A DNA stretch of 15,944 nucleotides from an uncultured Chloroflexota bacterium (GTDB taxonomy: Bacteria; Chloroflexota; Anaerolineae; Caldilineales; Caldilineaceae): contig CAIRNL010000037.1 in assembly GCA_903879975.1 (NCBI GenBank), positions 1-15,944 on the forward strand, given 5' to 3'. Shown piece by piece: positions 7,920-15,944 of this stretch. The notes beneath the pieces are model-generated. The model made no database searches, was not told the origin of the DNA, and saw only the letters and a program-made list of their open reading frames with translations. Numbering within the stretch: position 1 is the first letter of the stretch; each line of letters opens with the position of its first letter. A program made the translations under genes and the position numbers.

Positions 7920-9491
7920 ATGGATAACGTGCGGCGCAGCGGGATCTTGCTGCACCCAACATCGCTGCCGGGACCCTACGGCATCGGCAGCTTCAACAGC
8001 GACGCCTACAACTGGATCGATTTTCTGGCACACACGCGCCAGACCCTGTGGCAGGTGTTGCCGCTGGGACCCACCGGCTACGGCGACAGCCCCTACCAGA
8101 GTTTCAGCTCCTTTGCCGGCAACCCCTATCTGATCAGTCTGGAGACGTTGGTGGAGATGGGACTGCTCGATCAGGCTACCCTCGACGCGGCGCCTGCGTT
8201 TCCGCGCGAGCGTGTCGACTACGGCGCGATTTATCATTGGAAGCTCCCGTTGCTGCGCCAAGTTGCGGACAACTTTGGTGGCAGGGCGACGCCAGAATTG
8301 CTGGCAGAGTTTGATACGTTCTGTGCAGACAACCGCGACTGGCTCGACGACTTCGCCCTGTTCATGGCGCTCAAAGATGCACACAACGGCGCAGCATGGA
8401 ACCAGTGGGAGATGGATCTGCGCAGCCGCAAGAAAAAAGTACTCGACGCAGCGCGCAAGGAGCACGTCGCCGCTGTATACGGCCACAAGGTCAACCAGTG
8501 GCTCTTCTACCGGCAGTGGATCGAGCTCAAACGCTACGCCAATCGCAAGGGAATTGCCGTTGTTGGCGATATCCCCATCTTTGTGGCGATGGACAGCAGC
8601 GATGCCTGGAGCAACCCCAAGGAATTCTTCCTGAACGACGAGTTCCAGCCCACGGTCGTGGCTGGTGTACCGCCGGACTATTTCAGCGCCACTGGCCAGC
8701 TTTGGGGCAACCCGCTCTATCGCTGGGCAAGCATGAAGCGCAACCGCTACGCCTGGTGGATTCGCCGTCTCCGCGCGGCGCTACGCCTCTACGACATTGT
8801 GCGCATCGACCATTTCCGCGGCTTTGCCGGCTACTGGGAAGTGCCGGCCAGCGAGGAGACGGCTATCCACGGCCAGTGGGTCAAGGGGCCGGGCGCCGAT
8901 CTCTTCCACGTCATCCGCGAGGAACTGGGCGACAAGCTGCCGATCATCGCCGAGGATCTGGGCGAGATCACGCCTGACGTCATCGCACTGCGCGATCAGT
9001 TTGGCCTGCCCGGCATGAAGGTCCTGCAATTTGCCTTCAGCACGGACGCCAGCGACAAGTTCTTGCCCCACAACTTCACGTGCAACTTCGTCGTCTACAG
9101 CGGCACGCACGACAATGACACGACCTGGGGCTGGTATCGTACCACTGCGACCGAGAAAGAGCGTGACCATTTCCGCCGCTACTTTCGCACCGACGGCCAC
9201 GACGCGGCATGGACCCTGGTCGAGGGGGCGTTTCGCAGCGTGGCCAACAGCGCGATTGCCCCGCTGCAGGACCTGCTCAACTTGGGCGGCGAGGCGCGCA
9301 TGAACCTGCCCGGCCGTGCGTCGGGGAACTGGTCGTGGCGCTTCATGCCGGAACAACTCACGGGCCATCTGGCAGAGCGTCTGCTCGAGGCCACCAACCT
9401 CTTTGGCCGCAACCCGCTGACTTACGAAGGTAAAGATGCCGAAGCGGGCGGCCAATCGGGCCAGGAACAAAAGGGGGCAGGCGCTGGCTGA
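7920..9491 (+). CDS. malQ: 4-alpha-glucanotransferase (amylomaltase)
   Basis: The GH77 enzyme transfers alpha-1,4-glucan chains between maltodextrins, releasing glucose; it serves maltose or glycogen turnover in the cytoplasm. The start SGILLHPTSLPG is typical. The catalytic set is complete: nucleophile Asp297 in RIDHFRG, acid/base Glu345 in IAEDLGE, and stabilising Asp398 in GTHDND. These fit the spacing of the Thermus enzyme (D293, E340, D395). With 523 residues it is about 20 longer than the compact bacterial form, owing to a Gly/Gln-rich tail after NPLTYEGK. ATG 7920 has AGAGGAGGAG just upstream. No other glycogen or maltose gene lies in the window. The tail overlaps the possible start of the next gene. 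Confidence 0.96.
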   Translation: MDNVRRSGILLHPTSLPGPYGIGSFNSDAYNWIDFLAHTRQTLWQVLPLGPTGYGDSPYQSFSSFAGNPYLISLETLVEMGLLDQATLDAAPAFPRERVDYGAIYHWKLPLLRQVADNFGGRATPELLAEFDTFCADNRDWLDDFALFMALKDAHNGAAWNQWEMDLRSRKKKVLDAARKEHVAAVYGHKVNQWLFYRQWIELKRYANRKGIAVVGDIPIFVAMDSSDAWSNPKEFFLNDEFQPTVVAGVPPDYFSATGQLWGNPLYRWASMKRNRYAWWIRRLRAALRLYDIVRIDHFRGFAGYWEVPASEETAIHGQWVKGPGADLFHVIREELGDKLPIIAEDLGEITPDVIALRDQFGLPGMKVLQFAFSTDASDKFLPHNFTCNFVVYSGTHDNDTTWGWYRTTATEKERDHFRRYFRTDGHDAAWTLVEGAFRSVANSAIAPLQDLLNLGGEARMNLPGRASGNWSWRFMPEQLTGHLAERLLEATNLFGRNPLTYEGKDAEAGGQSGQEQKGAGAG

Positions 9492-9966
9492 GGCCGCCTG
9501 TCGAGCCATGGCTAGTGCACCGCTCCGGCCGCATCGGGTCAAGTCCTACACGCTGGTGGCCATCCAGTTCGGCTGCCTCATCGTCCTGGCGCTGACTGGG
9601 CCTATCATTGCCCGCGCGCCGCTGTTACTGGCGATGGAGGTTGCTGCGCTGGCGTTAGCCGCATGGGCAATCCTCACCATGCGCATCCGCCACGTCAACG
9701 TGACGCCCGACGTACGCAGCGGCAGCCGCCTGGTGCGCGAGGGACCGTATCGCTGGATTCGCCACCCGATGTATGCGTCGATCCTGCTCGGCGCGCTGGC
9801 ACTCGTGCTGGAGACGCCGACGCTGGCGCGCGGGATCGTCTACGCCGTGCTGGCAATCGACCTGCTGGTCAAGCTACACTACGAGGAGCAGTTGCTGAGC
9901 GCAGCCTTTCCGCCCTATGCTGTCTATTGCGAAGTCAGCAAACGCCTGATACCGTTCCTCTATTGA
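9436..9966 (+). CDS. isoprenylcysteine methyltransferase (ICMT)-like membrane protein
   Basis: This belongs to the ICMT/phospholipid methyltransferase superfamily, integral membrane enzymes that use S-adenosylmethionine. The hallmark GPYRWIRHPMY lies at 103-113, and the C-terminal HYEEQLL (148-154) and AVYCEVSKRLIPFLY with conserved Arg170 and Pro173 complete the cofactor site. Membrane segments are seen at about 38-56, 62-82 and 114-145. Bacteria generally lack prenylated CaaX proteins, so a small-molecule or lipid acceptor is more likely; this is inference. ATG 9436 has GAAGG five bases ahead but overlaps malQ by 56 bases and adds a basic 24-residue lead; ATG 9508 would start just before the first helix but has only a distant GAGG. 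The YhhN-like membrane gene follows after 51 bases. Confidence 0.85.
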   Translation: MPKRAANRARNKRGQALAEAACRAMASAPLRPHRVKSYTLVAIQFGCLIVLALTGPIIARAPLLLAMEVAALALAAWAILTMRIRHVNVTPDVRSGSRLVREGPYRWIRHPMYASILLGALALVLETPTLARGIVYAVLAIDLLVKLHYEEQLLSAAFPPYAVYCEVSKRLIPFLY

Positions 9967-10017
9967 CCGCACGAACCTTGTTGCGGCGGCGCGTACAACG
10001 GGGAGGAGGGGCTGTCT

Positions 10018-10671
10018 ATGACCGCTGCCTGGATACTCAGTGCAGCCGCCATCATTTCCGGCGCCATCTACATCTGGGCTGCCTACGCCGGGACGCAGGC
10101 GCAGCGTTACATCTTCAAGCCGCTGACAACGGGGCTGATCCTGCTGGTGGCGCTGACGTTGCCCGACCCAGTATCGGCGATTTACCAGGGGCTGATCGCG
10201 GCTGGCATGCTCTTTTCGCTGGCCGGCGACGTCTTGCTCATGTTGCCGGCCAATCCGTTTGTGTGGGGGCTGGCCAGCTTTCTCGTTGCGCACCTCTTCT
10301 ACAGTGGAGCGTATCTCTTGCGCGGCGGCTTTCAGTTTCACTGGTTGGCAGTACTGCCATTTGTGATCAGTGGCGCTACACTGCTCTATCTGCTCTGGCC
10401 GCATATCGGCGCGTTGCGTATTCCGGTGCTCGTCTATGCCGCGCTGCTGATGGCCATGGGCTGGCAGGCGGCCGAACTGTGGTGGTCCGTGCGCGACACG
10501 GCAGCGCTGCTAGCCATGCTCGGCGCCATCCTCTTCCTGGTGTCCGATTCCATCCTGGCCCTGGACAAGTTCCGCAGCCCGTTGCCTCTGCGCGACCTGT
10601 TGGTCATGAGCACCTACTACGCCGCCCAGTTGCTCATCGTGTGGTCGGTGCATCACTTTGTGCGCGTCTGA
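10018..10671 (+). CDS. YhhN/TMEM86 family membrane protein (lysoplasmalogenase-like)
   Basis: This is a 217-residue, eight-segment hydrophobic protein of the YhhN family. The animal homologue TMEM86B hydrolyses the vinyl-ether bond of lysoplasmalogens. Family landmarks are present: FKP (33-35), FSLAGDVLLM (66-75, with Asp71), GLASFLVAHLFY (84-95, with His92), LFLVSDSILALDKF (172-185, with Asp177) and STYYAAQLLI (198-207). The conserved acidic and His residues that could form the active site are all intact. GGGAGGAGGGG lies six bases before ATG 10018. Its place next to an ICMT-like enzyme hints at a lipid-modifying pair, but bacterial YhhN function is little studied. The next gene starts 13 bases after its stop. 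Confidence 0.88.
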   Translation: MTAAWILSAAAIISGAIYIWAAYAGTQAQRYIFKPLTTGLILLVALTLPDPVSAIYQGLIAAGMLFSLAGDVLLMLPANPFVWGLASFLVAHLFYSGAYLLRGGFQFHWLAVLPFVISGATLLYLLWPHIGALRIPVLVYAALLMAMGWQAAELWWSVRDTAALLAMLGAILFLVSDSILALDKFRSPLPLRDLLVMSTYYAAQLLIVWSVHHFVRV

Positions 10672-10684
10672 CAAGGAGACCTGC

Positions 10685-12421
10685 ATGCCATTTCTCACAG
10701 CGCAGATCGAGCGCCTGCTCTTTGAAAACAAGCTCTCTCAGACTGCCCTGCGCGCCGCCCTGACGCAGTTGCTGGACCTGCCCACCGGCCCGCTCAAGGT
10801 GACAGTAACGCGCGGCATACGTGTGCCCATGCGCGACGGCATCGCCCTGATTGCCGACCACTGGACGCCGGCAGGGGTCGAGGTGGGGCCTGCCGTGCTG
10901 GTGCGCACGCCCTACGGCCGCGGTGGGCCGAGCCGCGCCATGTGGGAACTCACTGCGGCGAAATTCGCCTCGCATGGCTACCATGTGATTGCCCAAGACG
11001 TACGCGGCCGCTTCGATTCGGAGGGTGAGTTCGTCGCGTTCGTGCACGAGACGGACGACGGTGTCGATTCGCTGAAGTGGATGGCTGGGCAGCCATGGTG
11101 CGACGGCAACATCGGCATGTGGGGGCCAAGCTATCTGGGCTATGCGCAGTGGGCGGCGGCGGCCGGCGGATCGCCCTATCTCAAGGCACTGGTACCGATC
11201 ATCACCCATTCGCACCTCATGCAGTATCACAAAAACGGTTTCCCGCTCGATCTGCTCGTGCGTTGGATATTTCAACTCAGCTCGATGGACGATGGCGCGC
11301 TGGGACCGATCGAGCGCATGCGCCGCGTAGCCGACGCCGCTGTGCAGGATCGCCATCTGGCCCGCGCCTTTACCCACCTGCCGCTGCAGACAGCCGACGA
11401 ACTGGCCATCGGAAGGGTCGATCCGCTGTACCGCGCAATGAGCGGGTCAGGCGCTGACGCCTTGGCATGGCTGGCAGTCGACCATAGCGCAGCCGTCGCC
11501 AAAGCACCACCTGCCCTCTTTGTCAGCGGCTGGTACGATCTCTTCCTGGACGGTCTGCTGGACGATTACGCAACGCAGGCGCAGGCCGGCCTGACGCCAC
11601 GGCTCACCATCGGGCCGTGGACACACATGGAGACCGGCTATATCCCGGTGGCGTTCCGGGAAGGGTTGCGTTGGTATGCCGAGCATCTGCGCGGTGAGCC
11701 AGCGTCGCCCAACAGCAAGCCCGTCCATCTTTACATCCTGGGTGCCAACTGTTGGCGGCAGTTTGAACAGTGGCCGCCGCCCAGCCAGGATCTACGCCTC
11801 TACCTGCACGGGAACGGCGCGGCCAAGACTGGGCGACTTTTTACCCACACACCTTCCACAGACACGGCGCCGGACACCTACACCTACAATCCTGCGGACC
11901 CGACGCCCAATTACGGAGGCCCCAAGCTGGCCAATGATGCCGGCCCTGTCGACAATCGTCCGCTGGAACGCCGGGCGGATGTGCTCATCTTTTCGTCGAT
12001 CCCACTACGTGAGGATGTGGAGTTCGCCGGCCCGGTTCGTCTTGAACTTTATGTCAAATCAAGCCGCCCCGCCACCGATTTCTTTGGCCGCCTGTGTGTC
12101 GTGGACAGGACGGGTCGTTCCACCAACATCTGCGACGGCAATTTTCGGATCGAGCCTGGCCGCGGCGCCGTGCAACCGGACGGCAGCCTGCACATCAGCG
12201 TAGCGCTTTCGGCAACGGCTTATCGCGTGCGCGCTGGGCAGCGCCTGCGTGTGCTGGTCGCCAGCGGAGCGCATCCACGCTTTGCGCGCAATCTCGGCAT
12301 TCTGGAAAATCAGGCCACGGCTGTCGATATGCTGCCCGCCGAGCAGACGGTTTACCACGATGCTGCACACCCGTCGGCACTGGTGCTGCCGCTGATCGAG
12401 CAGCAAGCCTTGGCGTCCTAG
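10685..12421 (+). CDS. CocE/NonD-type alpha/beta hydrolase
   Basis: The product has 578 residues and the layout of the CocE/X-Pro dipeptidyl-peptidase (S15) family. The alpha/beta hydrolase core has TPYGRG (75-80), the oxyanion-side QDVRGRFDSEG (104-114), nucleophile Ser149 in GPSYLG, Asp285 in SGWYD and His314 in GPWTH. A helical cap lies between (about 180-275). After residue 330 a C-terminal jelly-roll domain contains DVEFAGPV and TDFFGRL, as in cocaine esterase. The family cleaves esters or amides of varied acyl groups; the substrate here is unknown. No signal peptide is present, so it should be cytoplasmic. ATG 10685 has AAGGAG six bases ahead; an upstream ATG at 10658 lies inside the YhhN gene and is unlikely. 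Confidence 0.92.
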   Translation: MPFLTAQIERLLFENKLSQTALRAALTQLLDLPTGPLKVTVTRGIRVPMRDGIALIADHWTPAGVEVGPAVLVRTPYGRGGPSRAMWELTAAKFASHGYHVIAQDVRGRFDSEGEFVAFVHETDDGVDSLKWMAGQPWCDGNIGMWGPSYLGYAQWAAAAGGSPYLKALVPIITHSHLMQYHKNGFPLDLLVRWIFQLSSMDDGALGPIERMRRVADAAVQDRHLARAFTHLPLQTADELAIGRVDPLYRAMSGSGADALAWLAVDHSAAVAKAPPALFVSGWYDLFLDGLLDDYATQAQAGLTPRLTIGPWTHMETGYIPVAFREGLRWYAEHLRGEPASPNSKPVHLYILGANCWRQFEQWPPPSQDLRLYLHGNGAAKTGRLFTHTPSTDTAPDTYTYNPADPTPNYGGPKLANDAGPVDNRPLERRADVLIFSSIPLREDVEFAGPVRLELYVKSSRPATDFFGRLCVVDRTGRSTNICDGNFRIEPGRGAVQPDGSLHISVALSATAYRVRAGQRLRVLVASGAHPRFARNLGILENQATAVDMLPAEQTVYHDAAHPSALVLPLIEQQALAS

Positions 12422-12438
12422 TCGGTTGGTGGTTTAAT
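12410..12438 (+). promoter_or_regulatory. sigma70-type promoter of the helicase gene
   Basis: TTGGCG (12410-12415; 4 of 6) and TTTAAT (12433-12438; 5 of 6) are separated by 17 bases and overlap the end of the hydrolase gene. Transcription would begin near 12445, about four bases before ATG 12449. That ATG has no Shine-Dalgarno sequence, which fits a leaderless message. Confidence 0.42.
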
Positions 12439-12448
12439 AGCGATCACC

Positions 12449-14779
<2,331 letters not shown>

Positions 14780-14801
14780 ACAGGAAATGGGAGCAGATAC
14801 A

Positions 14802-15944
14802 ATGAACGACGTACGTAAGAAGGTATTTGTCAGCGGCTGTTTTGACATGCTGCACAGCGGGCATGTCGAATTTCTGCAACGTGCAGCCGAGTACGGCGAT
14901 CTCTATGTCTCGCTCGGATCAGACCAGACGGTCTTCAGCTTGAAGGGACGGCCGCCGGTAAACAGCGAAGACGAACGGTGCTTCATGATGCGCAACGTCG
15001 CGTGTGTGCATGAAGCTGTCATTTCCCGTGGGTCGGGTTATCTCGATTTCGAGCCAGAGCTGCGCGAGATTCGGCCCGATATATTCGTGGTCAACGAGGA
15101 TGGCAACACGCCGGCCAAGCACAAACTGTGCGAGAGCTTGGGTATCGAGTACAGGGTGCTGGCGCGCGATCCCCATCCTGGGCTGGCAGCCCGTTCGACG
15201 ACAGCGCTGCGCACTGTGCAGCAGATGCCCTATCGCATCGACCTGGCCGGCGGCTGGCTGGACCAGCCCTTCGTCTCCCAACACCATCCAGGTTCGGTCA
15301 TCACTGTTTCGCTGGAGCCGACACTGGAGTTCAACGAGCGTAGCGGTATGGCCACCAGCACGCGGCGCACGGCCATCAAGCTGTGGGGCAGCAAGCTGCC
15401 GGCTGATCGCTATGACAAGGTCGCGTGGATGCTCTTTTGCTGCGATAACCCGCCCGGCAAGACTGAGATTTCCGGCGCGCAGGATTCTATCGGCATCGTG
15501 TTTCCCGGCCTGGCGCGTTCGGATTACAACGGGACGTACTGGCCGGCGCATATCGACCATGTGTTGGACGAAGAGACGCTGCGCTTCGTAGAGCGCCATC
15601 TCTACCTGTTGCCGCTGGGGCCGCGCGAGAATGGTTTCGCTGTACTAGCAGACACGCACATCACGCCCGCCGGTGCGCAGGCCCTGGCTGACGCGACCGA
15701 TGCCTGCTGGGCAGCCCTTCTGGCGCGCGACACGCTGGGCTTTGGCCGGGCCGTGCGGGCCTCCTTCGAGGCGCAGATCGCCATGTTTCCGAACATGGTC
15801 ACGCCCGGCGTGCGCGATCTGATCGACCGCCACCGCGACCAGGCGCTGGGGTGGAAGATTTCGGGTGCGGGCGGCGGGGGGTATGTGATTCTGGTGGCGG
15901 ATCGGCCGATCGAGCACGCGGTGCGGTGTGTGGTGCGGCGGGGG
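14802..15944 (+). CDS. nucleotidyltransferase-GHMP kinase fusion, 3' end cut by the window
   Basis: The open frame runs 381 codons to the window edge without a stop. Residues 7-135 form a HxGH nucleotidyltransferase: SGCFDMLHSGH (11-21) and RSTT (131-134), like the cytidylyltransferases TagD and the C-terminal half of HldE/RfaE. Residues 142-381 look like a GHMP kinase: motif 1 PYRIDLAGGWLD (143-154) resembles galactokinase and fucokinase, and motif 3 KISGAGGGGYVIL (352-364) is intact. Between them motif 2 reads EISGAQDSIG (222-231) instead of the PxxxGLGSSAA form. The likely role is sugar phosphorylation followed by NMP transfer to give a sugar nucleotide for cell-surface glycans; this is inferred from the domains. 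ATG 14802 has GGGAG eight bases ahead, 22 bases after the helicase stop. The sugar and the nucleotide are unknown. Confidence 0.87.
   Translation, partial: MNDVRKKVFVSGCFDMLHSGHVEFLQRAAEYGDLYVSLGSDQTVFSLKGRPPVNSEDERCFMMRNVACVHEAVISRGSGYLDFEPELREIRPDIFVVNEDGNTPAKHKLCESLGIEYRVLARDPHPGLAARSTTALRTVQQMPYRIDLAGGWLDQPFVSQHHPGSVITVSLEPTLEFNERSGMATSTRRTAIKLWGSKLPADRYDKVAWMLFCCDNPPGKTEISGAQDSIGIVFPGLARSDYNGTYWPAHIDHVLDEETLRFVERHLYLLPLGPRENGFAVLADTHITPAGAQALADATDACWAALLARDTLGFGRAVRASFEAQIAMFPNMVTPGVRDLIDRHRDQALGWKISGAGGGGYVILVADRPIEHAVRCVVRRG

Noticed and set aside
8781..9542. A 253-residue open frame on the - strand opposite malQ
   Set aside because: It lies over the malQ catalytic region, and its composition is that of a codon-bias shadow.
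10634..11377. A 247-residue open frame on the - strand opposite the hydrolase gene
   Set aside because: The + strand frame holds the catalytic Ser, Asp and His motifs. The antisense frame has none.

Overview
This is GC-rich bacterial DNA holding thirteen protein genes, eleven on the + strand and two on the - strand. The gene set suggests a member of the Chloroflexota (Anaerolineae/Caldilineae-like): an R3H-domain SpoIIIAA-type ATPase, a tmk-darA pair, an FmdB protein with a long tail, a divergent UvrD-like helicase, and a nucleotidyltransferase fused to a GHMP kinase. This placement is inferred from protein character; no rRNA or marker alignment was possible. No RNA gene, CRISPR array, insertion sequence, prophage or integrase was seen. 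The layout is that of ordinary chromosomal core and metabolic DNA, not a defence or mobile island.

Layout. 50-1270 (-) is an exported protein of unknown function with a clear signal peptide. A 279-base divergent spacer carries a well-spaced promoter for 1550-2659 (+), a probable tandem GNAT-like protein, which overlaps by one base the R3H/AAA ATPase gene (2659-4338). A 282-base spacer with two hairpins and an extended -10 box leads to thymidylate kinase (4621-5259) and the cyclic-di-AMP receptor-like gene darA (5300-5629). This pairing is known from Firmicutes. Convergent to it lies an FmdB-type zinc-ribbon protein (5764-6177, -).

From 6406 to 12421 six + strand genes run with overlaps or gaps under 60 bases: guanylate kinase, rhomboid protease, 4-alpha-glucanotransferase, an isoprenylcysteine-methyltransferase-like membrane enzyme, a YhhN/TMEM86 membrane protein and a CocE/NonD-type hydrolase. 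They look co-transcribed, though their roles (nucleotide supply, membrane proteolysis, glucan metabolism, lipid modification) are mixed. A UvrD/Rep-like helicase (12449-14779) follows with its own promoter-like sequence. It is followed 22 bases later by a gene cut by the window end (14802-15944), which joins a HxGH nucleotidyltransferase to a GHMP-type kinase.

The most interesting item is that last fusion. Its architecture suggests one polypeptide that phosphorylates and then nucleotidylates a sugar, yet the kinase phosphate-binding loop departs from the GHMP consensus. Other points of interest are the tmk-darA link to cyclic-di-AMP signalling, the Asp in the guanylate kinase P-loop, two genes that look nearly leaderless, and a possible frameshifted membrane peptide between darA and fmdB. 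I did not find a clear multi-gene undescribed system.
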